Source: Bacillota bacterium (GTDB lineage Bacteria; Bacillota; Clostridia; Christensenellales; UBA1242). From it: a stretch of DNA of 5,017 nucleotides. Positions within the stretch are counted from its first letter, which is position 1. Each line of letters begins with the position of its first letter. Both the position numbers and the translations under genes were made by a program. Below are positions 1 through 5,017 of the stretch, in pieces. The stretch is taken from NCBI GenBank assembly GCA_009787915.1, contig WQSK01000076.1:1-5017 (forward strand). Reading direction: 5' to 3'. The notes below the pieces were generated by a model. The model had not been told where the DNA came from and searched no databases. It worked only from the letters and a program-made list of their open reading frames with translations.

Positions 1-1
1 A

Positions 2-388
2 AACATTGAAGGCAAAGACACCGAGGTTCGCTTTGTTGAAGGGATTGCTGGCGATGATTCTGTTGTATCGGGTAAACATATTTCTTATAAAAACAGTGGT
101 TGTGTGGAAGTTGATTATTGTGTAACACAACCTGATGGCGGATATAAAGAGTTGAAGCATGTGTTTGGTGATGACAATGGAAAATGGTATGACGACATAA
201 TGTTTGCGGACAATAGCCCAGACGAATTTTATGAAGTTGTTCAATTCGAAGAAATAATTGACCCAAAAGAAATCGAAAGAATCAGGGAGCAAATTAACAA
301 AAGGTTTGAACAATCTTTTTCAAAAAAGCGAGAGTTACAAATCGATGCCAAACAGTATTATAAATCCCAGCAAATCCCAACCATATAA
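2..388 (+). CDS. Unrecognised protein, C-terminal part (5' end outside window)
   Basis: The reading frame is open from the left edge (first full codon at 2) to a TAA at 386-388, giving 128 visible residues. I do not recognise a family. The first roughly 80 residues are mixed, with many Gly, Asp and beta-prone stretches such as VRFVEGIAGDD and HVFGDDNGKWYDD, and could be a beta-rich domain. From about residue 87 (DPKEIERIREQINKRF) the sequence is highly charged and probably helical, ending in a Lys/Gln-rich tail. There is no membrane segment, cysteine cluster or obvious catalytic motif in the visible part. A GTG at 104 could in principle start a 94-residue protein, but it has no ribosome binding site and the frame continues upstream, so I treat the gene as partial. 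A rough hand count gives about 37% GC, against nearly 50% in sampled stretches of the gene that follows. It is neither SpoIIIAH nor AccC, which often precede asp23-type genes. The frame is probably real; the function is unknown. Confidence 0.6.
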   Translation, partial: NIEGKDTEVRFVEGIAGDDSVVSGKHISYKNSGCVEVDYCVTQPDGGYKELKHVFGDDNGKWYDDIMFADNSPDEFYEVVQFEEIIDPKEIERIREQINKRFEQSFSKKRELQIDAKQYYKSQQIPTI

Positions 389-391
389 GTG

Positions 392-420
392 TTTACAAAA
401 GTATCTTTGTGTGATAACAT
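392..420 (+). promoter_or_regulatory. Predicted sigma-A-type promoter with extended -10
   Basis: TTTACA at 392-397 (5 of 6 matches to TTGACA) is followed by a 17-base spacer and TAACAT at 415-420 (4 of 6 matches to TATAAT). A TG at 412-413, one base before the -10, makes it an extended -10 element. It is in the only real intergenic gap of the window, just ahead of the asp23-nusB-xseAB-recN cluster, so it is the natural operon promoter. The predicted start site, about 7 bases after the -10, falls at about 426-428, on top of the ATG at 427. Inference from motif matching only. Confidence 0.55.
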
Positions 421-426
421 AAACGT

Positions 427-813
427 ATGGATAGCATCGTACATTTTGAAAACGAAAGATTCATTGGGCGGACCCGATTCCACAGTGGGCTTCTTAACAA
501 CATCGTTGTTTTGTCGGTTCAAAACGTGGACGGGGTAGACCGTTTGTCACCCGACGTTTGGAAGTTCCGCCGAATTTTTAGACGGAGTCTTTTCAGCGGA
601 GTTGACGTAACGTTCGAGTTGGACGGTGTTGTGATTGATGTCAGCATTTGTGTAAAGTACGGCTACAGTGCGGCAGATGTAAGTTACAGGGTGCAAGAGT
701 GTGTGCTTGCGGCGGTTGGCGAAAACATTGACGGCAAAATCAAAAATGTAAATGTAAGAATCAGCAGCGTCGCAAAACCTGCGTGCGCGCAACCAGAAAA
801 AAAAGGTGCGTGA
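427..813 (+). CDS. Asp23/Gls24 (DUF322) family protein
   Basis: A 128-residue protein with the small alpha/beta layout of the Asp23/YqhY/Gls24 family. An opening helix-like stretch around LLNNIVVLSVQNVDGVDRLS (residues 22-41) corresponds to the family's IAALEVEGV segment. Then come the strands VDVTFELDGVVIDVSICVKYG (split around residues 59-66 and 67-79), the amphipathic helix VSYRVQECVLAAVGEN (85-100) and the final strand KNVNVRISSVA (106-116). A charged tail, PEKKGA, ends the protein. Family members are linked to envelope and alkaline stress in Staphylococcus and to control of acetyl-CoA carboxylase in Bacillus (YqhY). Which of these applies here cannot be told. The family commonly lies just upstream of nusB, as here. 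The ATG at 427 is the only start able to include the whole domain: a stop at 415-417 closes the frame upstream and the next usable codon is a TTG at 511. No Shine-Dalgarno sequence precedes it. The stop (811-813) overlaps the nusB ATG by one base. Confidence 0.85.
   Translation: MDSIVHFENERFIGRTRFHSGLLNNIVVLSVQNVDGVDRLSPDVWKFRRIFRRSLFSGVDVTFELDGVVIDVSICVKYGYSAADVSYRVQECVLAAVGENIDGKIKNVNVRISSVAKPACAQPEKKGA
802..808 (+). promoter_or_regulatory. Ribosome binding site of nusB
   Basis: AAAGGTG lies 4 bases before the ATG at 813 and inside the end of the asp23-like gene. It favours the ATG at 813 over an in-frame GTG at 783, which would add ten residues (MRATRKKRCV) that have no binding site and no counterpart in NusB proteins as I know them. 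Confidence 0.65.
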
Positions 814-1202
814 TGGCGGTAAGTCGTAAAAAATCGCGCGAGATTGTATTTAGGATGTTGTTTCCGTTGGGCTTTGAAGATTCGGGGCAGGCGGAACTTT
901 TTGAGTTGGCAAGTAACGAAGAAACCCCCGTTGGTCCCGAGCGCGAATATATTGACAACCTATATAAAAGCGCAATCGACAACATGGATGAAATCAACAA
1001 AGTGTTGGCTGAAAAACTCGAAGGCTTTACAATCGACCGTGTTTTTAAAACGGACTTGGCGGCGATACGCCTCGGTATTGCGGAAATCAAATACACAAAG
1101 ACCGACAAAAAGGTTGTGCTTAGCGAGTGTGTCGAAATCGCAAAAAAATACGGCACGGATAAGAGCGGTTCGTTTGTAAACGGCGTTTTGGCAAAGGTGT
1201 AG
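813..1202 (+). CDS. nusB: Transcription antitermination factor NusB
   Basis: A 129-residue all-helical protein, normal length for bacterial NusB. The basic N-terminus SRKKSREIVFRMLFPLGFED (residues 4-23) matches the family's opening R-x-x-R-E-x-A helix, which contacts boxA RNA. The middle, EYIDNLYKSAIDNMDEINKV (45-64) and FTIDRVFKTDLAAIRLGIAE (72-91), matches the conserved W-x-x-x-R-x-x-x-x-D-x-A-I-L-R-L segment. The C-terminus AKKYGTDKSGSFVNGVLAKV (110-129) is the hallmark NusB ending. The protein binds the boxA element of nascent rRNA together with ribosomal protein S10 (NusE) and joins the antitermination complex that keeps RNA polymerase moving through rRNA operons. The ATG at 813 overlaps the previous stop by one base (TGATG) and the next gene starts 3 bases after the TAG, so it is probably translated from the operon message by coupling. 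The region between residues 24 and 43 is diverged, as is common. Confidence 0.96.
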   Translation: MAVSRKKSREIVFRMLFPLGFEDSGQAELFELASNEETPVGPEREYIDNLYKSAIDNMDEINKVLAEKLEGFTIDRVFKTDLAAIRLGIAEIKYTKTDKKVVLSECVEIAKKYGTDKSGSFVNGVLAKV

Positions 1203-1205
1203 CAT

Positions 1206-2408
1206 ATGGCAGATTACAAAATTGGGAGCACCCAACTTCAAGAAGATATCGTCATAGAAAAACCGCCAAGAAAACCTCTGTCAAGGCGCGCAAAGATTGC
1301 TATCAGTGTTTCGCTCGTTGTTTTTATAACCGTTGTTTTACCTATAAGTGCTATGGCGACGTATATATTGATACCGCTTAGGGGTGAAAAAACGGGGTAT
1401 AACTGGACGCCAGAGTCTGACTTTAATGCGCTGAGGGGTGTCGCGGGGCATGAACTCAGGATACCCGAGGACCGAGATTTACGCGTACTGATGTTGGCGG
1501 ATTTACATATATCTTTGTTTGGTTCGCCGCGTACGTTTAGGATGATGGATTACCTTGTTGCCTTGACCGAGCCCGACCTTATCGTTCTTATGGGCGATAA
1601 CGTAGGATTTTTTTGGAACAATCTTTCAATGAACCAGTTGGTACGTCATATGGACGGCTATGGTATTCCATGGGCGGCGATAATCGGCAATCATGACGAG
1701 CGCGGTAAAGCCGACCGAAACTACATAGCGGGACAACTTGGCAATACCGAGAACGGCCTATTTTTGTTCGGACCAAACAGTTTGTACCGTGTAAGTGGGA
1801 ATTATTTCATAAATCTTGTAAATCGTTACAATAATATTGCTCACACTCTTTATTTGATGGGGTGTGAAATACAATATGGGGTGAGCCAGAACTATCGTGC
1901 GATTCCGCAGGGGCAAATTGATTGGTTTCGCTGGGTCAAAGCGGGAAACCCTGATGTAGAGTCCACTATTATGAAACATATACCTTTGCGCGAGTTTCAC
2001 AACGCGTGGTATTACGGCGAACACGTTTTTGGTTACAAGCGTGACTCTATGCACAGGCCAACTAGGAGCCGTGTCCACGCACCAGAATGTACAGCCGATT
2101 TTTTCAACGCAATCCAAGAAACGGGACGTGTGCGTAACTTTTTTTCAGGGCATGACCATTCTAATAATTATTCTTCTATATATAATGGACTCCAGATGAC
2201 ATATGTTTTGTATTCAAGTTGGTCAATGATATCCGAGGTATATTGGAACATGCGTCCATTGCCACGCGGGGGGACACTTTTGACCGTGGGGCACGACGGG
2301 TCTACGCGTCAACGTCACGTTGTTGCAACGGCCATCCGTCAAACACCAAGTTTACCAGTCACAACAAGAGAGGAGTTAGCCATATGGTTGAACGCGGGAT
2401 TACAGTAA
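1206..2408 (+). CDS. Membrane-anchored calcineurin-like metallophosphoesterase
   Basis: A 400-residue protein with a cytoplasmic tail (1-30, with the basic stretch KPPRKPLSRRAK), one hydrophobic helix (about 31-56) and a large domain predicted to lie outside the membrane. The full metallophosphoesterase ligand set is visible: DLH at D99/H101, GDN at D131, GNHDE at N162/H163, KHIPL at H258 and GHDH at H316/H318. The order and spacing, and the H-I-P-L and G-H-D-H-x-N motifs, resemble the purple-acid-phosphatase-like/Dcr2-type branch of COG1409, which hydrolyses phosphomonoesters or diesters with two metal ions. The substrate cannot be deduced. The helix lacks an obvious cleavage site, so I read it as a signal anchor. 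The ATG at 1206 has AAAGGTG at 1193-1199, six bases upstream. The gene lies 3 bases after nusB, and its last 25 bases overlap xseA. It takes the place where folD lies in many Firmicutes. I see no frameshift or missing metal ligand. Confidence 0.9.
   Translation: MADYKIGSTQLQEDIVIEKPPRKPLSRRAKIAISVSLVVFITVVLPISAMATYILIPLRGEKTGYNWTPESDFNALRGVAGHELRIPEDRDLRVLMLADLHISLFGSPRTFRMMDYLVALTEPDLIVLMGDNVGFFWNNLSMNQLVRHMDGYGIPWAAIIGNHDERGKADRNYIAGQLGNTENGLFLFGPNSLYRVSGNYFINLVNRYNNIAHTLYLMGCEIQYGVSQNYRAIPQGQIDWFRWVKAGNPDVESTIMKHIPLREFHNAWYYGEHVFGYKRDSMHRPTRSRVHAPECTADFFNAIQETGRVRNFFSGHDHSNNYSSIYNGLQMTYVLYSSWSMISEVYWNMRPLPRGGTLLTVGHDGSTRQRHVVATAIRQTPSLPVTTREELAIWLNAGLQ
2369..2375 (+). promoter_or_regulatory. 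Ribosome binding site that sets the xseA start
   Basis: AGAGGAG is a strong Shine-Dalgarno match 8 bases before the ATG at 2384 and lies inside the end of the metallophosphoesterase gene. The xseA frame stays open upstream to an ATG at 2219, but the added 55 residues overlap the metallophosphoesterase coding sequence and look nothing like XseA. This site therefore decides the start. Confidence 0.8.
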
Positions 2409-3505
2409 CTCAGTTAAATAATTATATCAAACAGGTTTTTGATGCCGAAACGCTTTTGCATGGTATAGAGGTTATTGGTGATATCTCGGGTATCAAGCAA
2501 AGCGGCAACGGGGTGTATTTTAATCTTCGGGATGAGAACGCAACGGTTCAGTGCGTAACATTTGTCCCTGGGATTATGACCGAGGGCGGGAAACTCCTTG
2601 GTGAAGGTACAAAAGTTATTGTTCGTGGAAATGTTGGTTATTGGCACAAGGCGGGGAAAATCAACCTCACCGTGTCGAGGTGTGAAAAGTTCGGGGTGTC
2701 GGCACTTTACAAGTTGTTTTTGGAACTCCAAGAAAAGTTGAAGAAAGAGGGGCTTTTTGACGCGGCGCAAAAAAAGCAAATACCGACCGAGATTAAAAAG
2801 TTGGGTATCGTTACCAGCAAAACAGGTGCAGTAATTCACGATATAAAAAACGTTGCGCACCGCAGAAACCCAGGGTTGGATATTGCATTTTGTGATACTC
2901 GTGTCCAGGGGGTTGGTGCGGAAAATGAAATTGTGTCAGCGATTGAACTCATGCAAAAAACCGATGTTGACGTAATCATTTTGGCAAGGGGCGGTGGGAG
3001 TGCCGAGGACCTCATGGCTTTTAATACCGAGGTTGTTGCGCGTGCAGTTTTTTCATCCAAGAAACCAATCGTATCCGCGGTTGGGCATGAAACGGATTTT
3101 ACGCTTGTGGACTTTGTGGCGGATTTGCGGGCGCCTACCCCGAGTGCCGCCGCCGAACTTTGCGTGCGTGAAGTTTTGACCGACCGAGAGAGGGTTTTAC
3201 GTCTGTGGCAAAATTTGCGCTCAAGTATGATATATCGTTTACAGGCAAAAATAGACAAAGATGCGAAACTTAAAAGCGATTTGATTACAATAATTCGCGA
3301 GAAAACAACCTTGCACAGCGCGCGGGTTGAAAACTTTATGACGAAACTCGAGGGTCTTAACCCTATGGAAATTTTAAGAAAGGGTTTTTCCAAAACCGAT
3401 AAAGATTTGTCTAAACTAAAAATAGGTGACGAGTTTACAATTATGTATTATACTGGCAACAAAGTTGAAAAAGGAGTGGCGACATGGAAAACATCGAAAA
3501 AATAA
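2384..3505 (+). CDS. xseA: Exonuclease VII large subunit XseA
   Basis: A 373-residue protein, shorter than the roughly 400-450 usual for the family. Residues 5-100 form the OB-fold nucleic-acid-binding domain (ITVTQLNNYIK, then VIGDISGIKQSGNGVYFNLRDE at 30-51 and TVQCVTF). The catalytic domain follows: EGLFDAAQKKQIP (122-134), LGIVTSKTGAVIHDI (140-154), RRNPG, the VQG at 174-176, ARGGGSAEDLMAFN (201-214), SAVGHETDFTLVDFVADLRAPTPSAAAE (231-258). These are the family's diagnostic motifs. A helical arm (about 259-324) and the closing LNPMEILRKGF segment plus a small beta-rich tail (KIGDEFTIMYY) complete it. With XseB it forms exonuclease VII, which cuts single-stranded DNA from either end without metal ions and takes part in repair. 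The helical arm, known to bind XseB, looks roughly half the length of the E. coli one. The gene overlaps the upstream gene by 25 bases and xseB by 22 bases, so coupled translation is likely. Confidence 0.97.
   Translation: MVERGITVTQLNNYIKQVFDAETLLHGIEVIGDISGIKQSGNGVYFNLRDENATVQCVTFVPGIMTEGGKLLGEGTKVIVRGNVGYWHKAGKINLTVSRCEKFGVSALYKLFLELQEKLKKEGLFDAAQKKQIPTEIKKLGIVTSKTGAVIHDIKNVAHRRNPGLDIAFCDTRVQGVGAENEIVSAIELMQKTDVDVIILARGGGSAEDLMAFNTEVVARAVFSSKKPIVSAVGHETDFTLVDFVADLRAPTPSAAAELCVREVLTDRERVLRLWQNLRSSMIYRLQAKIDKDAKLKSDLITIIREKTTLHSARVENFMTKLEGLNPMEILRKGFSKTDKDLSKLKIGDEFTIMYYTGNKVEKGVATWKTSKK
3471..3476 (+). promoter_or_regulatory. Ribosome binding site of xseB
   Basis: AAGGAG lies 7 bases before the ATG at 3484, within the last codons of xseA. 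It supports that start, and thus a 22-base overlap of the two exonuclease VII genes. Confidence 0.75.
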
Positions 3506-3675
3506 TCAAGCAAATAGAATCTGAAAAAGATTTTGAAAAGGTTGTTGAACTTTTTGCATCTGCCGCAAAAATGGTCAAAGACGTCGTTAAGGCAACCGAC
3601 AAACAAAAAGGACGCATAACCGAAATTATACGGGACTTGGATTCTTTTGTTGAAAAACCAACGGAGGACAAATGA
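3484..3675 (+). CDS. xseB: Exonuclease VII small subunit XseB
   Basis: A 63-residue, almost wholly helical protein, rich in Lys and Glu, directly after and overlapping xseA. The family has two helices: a first one, here NIEKIIKQIESEKDF (residues 3-17), and a second one covering the L-x-x-x-x-x-x-G-x-x-L-x-K-x-C motif, here VVELFASAAKMVKDVVKATD (20-39) and then KGRITEIIRDLDSF (42-55). The usual opening F-E-E-A-L sequence is missing and the protein is somewhat shorter than the common 70-85 residues, so the identification rests as much on position as on sequence. XseB has no catalytic role; several copies bind the helical arm of XseA and are needed for full enzyme activity. The stop codon overlaps the recN ATG (ATGA at 3672-3675). 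A rough hand count shows this gene more AT-rich than most of the window, in keeping with its Lys content. Confidence 0.85.
   Translation: MENIEKIIKQIESEKDFEKVVELFASAAKMVKDVVKATDKQKGRITEIIRDLDSFVEKPTEDK
3663..3667 (+). promoter_or_regulatory. Ribosome binding site of recN
   Basis: GGAGG is a core Shine-Dalgarno match 4 bases before the ATG at 3672, located in the last codons of xseB. Together with the ATGA start/stop overlap it points to translational coupling of recN to xseB. Confidence 0.7.
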
Positions 3676-5017
3676 TAACCAGTTTACACATCCAGAATGT
3701 TGCGCTTGTTGATGATGTCGAGATTGAATTCGGCAAGGGGCTAAACGTCTTGACGGGTGAAACGGGTGCGGGGAAAAGTATCATTATCGGGAGTTTTAAC
3801 TTTATAATGGGTGCTCGATTGCAAAAGTCCATTATTAAGCAGGGGGCAACTTCGGCGCGCGTGGATGCGGTCTTTTCGATTGACGAGGATGAAAAAAAAC
3901 GGATTACCGAAATTTGTGGTGCCGAGGTTTCGGATAACAATGTTATTTTATCAAGGGTTTTGAAAGCCAGCGGTCAGGGCGATTGCCGTGTAAATGGTGT
4001 TGTTGTCACAACCGAGGTTCTTGCAAAGGTCGCCTCCGTTTTGGCGGACATGCACGGCCAGCACGACACCGAGGTTTTGTTAAAACCAAAAAACCATGTG
4101 ACGATTTTGGATTCTTTTGGCGGACAAAAAATTGTGAGGGCGCGCCTTGCATATGAAGGGGCGGTGTGTGAACTAGGGGAGTTGAAAAAACAACTTAAAG
4201 TCTACGGCGGGGATGATTTCGAGAGGAAGCGTCTTGTTGATATGTACAAATTTCAAATCAATGAAATCGAGCAGGTAAACCCAAAAAAGGGTGAGGACGA
4301 AGATTTGTTGGAACGAAAAAATGTTATGCAGAACTTTGAGCGTCTTAAAATGGGGTTGGCGCAAACCGTGGCGTACTTTGAAGGTGACGATGGAATTGCC
4401 AGTCAAATTAAACAGGCGGTTTCAAGCCTTGGTGGGATATCGAACCTTGACAAGTGTATTGAAAAATTTTTGACAACGGTTCAATCGCTTAAAGCCGAGA
4501 TTGATGATGTCGGTTCAGACATATCGGGTTACTGTGAAAACATGGAGTTCGACGAAGAAGAATACAAGCGCGTGACCGAACGATTGGATGACATCAAGGT
4601 TTTGAAGCGAAAATATGGGAACTCGGTCGACGATATTTTGAAGCACCTGGCTGATGTTAGTTCAAAGTTAGAGATGCTTGAGAGAAGCGAGGAGGATATT
4701 GAACGTATCAACAAACAAATTGCACAAAAACAAACCGAGGTGGAGAGTTTGGGTGGGGAACTTGTTGCGGTTCGAACAGCGGTTGCGCGCGAGATGGCTG
4801 GGAAAATTGTTGGTCACCTCCATGACCTCGGGATGCCGTCCGCAAAGTTTTTGGTCGATGAAATAACGGTTGAGGGCGTCAACTTTTTGTTTTCGGCAAA
4901 CGCAGGGGTTTCACTAAAACCGCTTTCTCACATCATAAGCGGTGGCGAGATGTCACGGTTTATGCTCGCTATAAAAGCCGTCACCGTGAACATGAACTCT
5001 GTGGGCTGTATGGTCTT
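3672..5017 (+). CDS. recN: DNA repair protein RecN, N-terminal part (3' end outside window)
   Basis: 448 residues are visible of a protein family of roughly 550-575. RecN is an SMC-like ATPase recruited early to double-strand breaks, where it is thought to bring DNA ends together for RecA-dependent repair. The opening ITSLHIQNVALVDDVEIEF and the Walker A motif GETGAGKS (residues 29-36) are standard. ADMHGQHDTEVLL (125-137) matches the family's conserved D-I-H-G-Q-H-E segment, and FQINEIEQVNPKKGEDEDL and LKRKYGNSVDDIL are RecN-typical positions flanking the coiled-coil arm. The ABC signature is ISGGEMSR (422-429), preceded by FLFSANAGVSLKPL. The Walker B aspartate and the C-terminus lie past the right edge; the last residues, SVGCMV, lead into where the DEID motif would start. 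The ATG at 3672 is set by GGAGG at 3663-3667 and overlaps the xseB stop. In most Firmicutes ispA, dxs, tlyA and argR lie between xseB and recN; here they are absent. No frameshift or missing key residue is seen in the visible part. Confidence 0.97.
   Translation, partial: MITSLHIQNVALVDDVEIEFGKGLNVLTGETGAGKSIIIGSFNFIMGARLQKSIIKQGATSARVDAVFSIDEDEKKRITEICGAEVSDNNVILSRVLKASGQGDCRVNGVVVTTEVLAKVASVLADMHGQHDTEVLLKPKNHVTILDSFGGQKIVRARLAYEGAVCELGELKKQLKVYGGDDFERKRLVDMYKFQINEIEQVNPKKGEDEDLLERKNVMQNFERLKMGLAQTVAYFEGDDGIASQIKQAVSSLGGISNLDKCIEKFLTTVQSLKAEIDDVGSDISGYCENMEFDEEEYKRVTERLDDIKVLKRKYGNSVDDILKHLADVSSKLEMLERSEEDIERINKQIAQKQTEVESLGGELVAVRTAVAREMAGKIVGHLHDLGMPSAKFLVDEITVEGVNFLFSANAGVSLKPLSHIISGGEMSRFMLAIKAVTVNMNSVGCMV

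Larger units (their letters stand above)
427..5017 (+). other. Predicted single operon asp23-like/nusB/phosphoesterase/xseA/xseB/recN
   Basis: Six genes in the same direction follow one promoter candidate without any gap above 3 bases. Junctions: TGATG overlap (813), 3-base gap (1203-1205), 25-base overlap (2384-2408), 22-base overlap (3484-3505), ATGA overlap (3672-3675). No hairpin with a T-run was seen between genes. Binding sites for the downstream genes lie inside the preceding coding sequences. The operon continues past the right edge or ends after recN; this cannot be seen. Inference from spacing alone. Confidence 0.7.

Noticed and set aside
104..388. GTG at 104 as the true start of the first gene
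   Set aside because: No ribosome binding site precedes it and the frame is open back to the window edge, so the gene is more likely cut by the edge.
395..410. Hairpin as a rho-independent terminator after the first gene
   Set aside because: Five A/T-rich pairs plus a bulge, no following T-run, and it overlaps the promoter.
783..812. GTG start ten codons upstream for nusB
   Set aside because: No binding site is visible and the added residues have no NusB counterpart; the ATG at 813 has AAAGGTG in front.
761..1156. 131-codon open frame on the - strand
   Set aside because: It is a shadow of nusB; the NusB motifs show which strand is coding.
2181..2186. Perfect TATAAT inside the metallophosphoesterase gene as an internal promoter
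   Set aside because: No acceptable -35 at 16-18 bases and no extended TG. Probably chance in a locally AT-rich coding stretch.
2219..2383. Upstream extension of xseA by 55 residues to an ATG at 2219
   Set aside because: It lies wholly within the metallophosphoesterase gene, has no XseA-like sequence, and the strong ribosome binding site at 2369-2375 points to 2384.
2836..3393. 185-codon open frame on the - strand
   Set aside because: It is antisense to the conserved core of xseA, whose motifs prove the + frame. The translated product has no recognisable domain.
3426..3454. GTGACG-17-TATACT near the end of xseA as a promoter for xseB-recN
   Set aside because: The -35 matches only 4 of 6 and the site is in coding sequence. 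It is possible but too weak to annotate.

Overview
The window reads as a compact, fully co-directional stretch of bacterial chromosome carrying housekeeping genes. All convincing genes are on the + strand. The set Asp23-family protein, nusB, xseA, xseB, recN is the classic Firmicutes cluster of that kind (in Bacillus and clostridia: asp23/yqhY, nusB, folD, xseA, xseB, ispA, dxs, tlyA, argR, recN), so the source is most likely a Firmicutes member. The proteins are clearly diverged from Bacillus and well-studied Clostridium versions, and XseA and XseB are short. An uncultured clostridial lineage is my best guess, but the sequence alone does not fix the taxon.

Layout. Positions 2-388 hold the 3' end of an unrecognised gene that runs in from the left edge and is more AT-rich than the asp23-like gene after it. 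A 38-base gap (389-426) carries a good sigma-A-type promoter with an extended -10, placed so close to the next ATG that the transcript may be leaderless. From 427 to the right edge the genes form one tightly packed apparent operon: Asp23/DUF322-like protein (427-813), NusB (813-1202), a membrane-anchored calcineurin-like metallophosphoesterase (1206-2408), the exonuclease VII large subunit XseA (2384-3505), the small subunit XseB (3484-3675), and RecN (3672 to the edge, incomplete). The five junctions are a 1-base overlap, a 3-base gap, a 25-base overlap, a 22-base overlap and a 4-base ATGA overlap, so translational coupling is likely along the whole chain.

Function. XseA and XseB together form exonuclease VII, which degrades single-stranded DNA to oligonucleotides. 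RecN is the SMC-like ATPase that acts early at double-strand breaks. The second half of the operon is therefore a DNA-repair block. NusB is a transcription antitermination factor for rRNA operons, and Asp23-family proteins are envelope or alkaline-stress associated. The odd member is the metallophosphoesterase. It has all expected metal ligands, sits where folD often lies, and should work outside the cytoplasm.

I found no RNA gene, insertion sequence, CRISPR array, convincing terminator or phage feature. No stretch longer than 300 bases lacks a gene. I did not find a clear new biological system. The most useful leads are the metallophosphoesterase in this operon, the possible leaderless start, the shortened exonuclease VII subunits and the unknown upstream protein.
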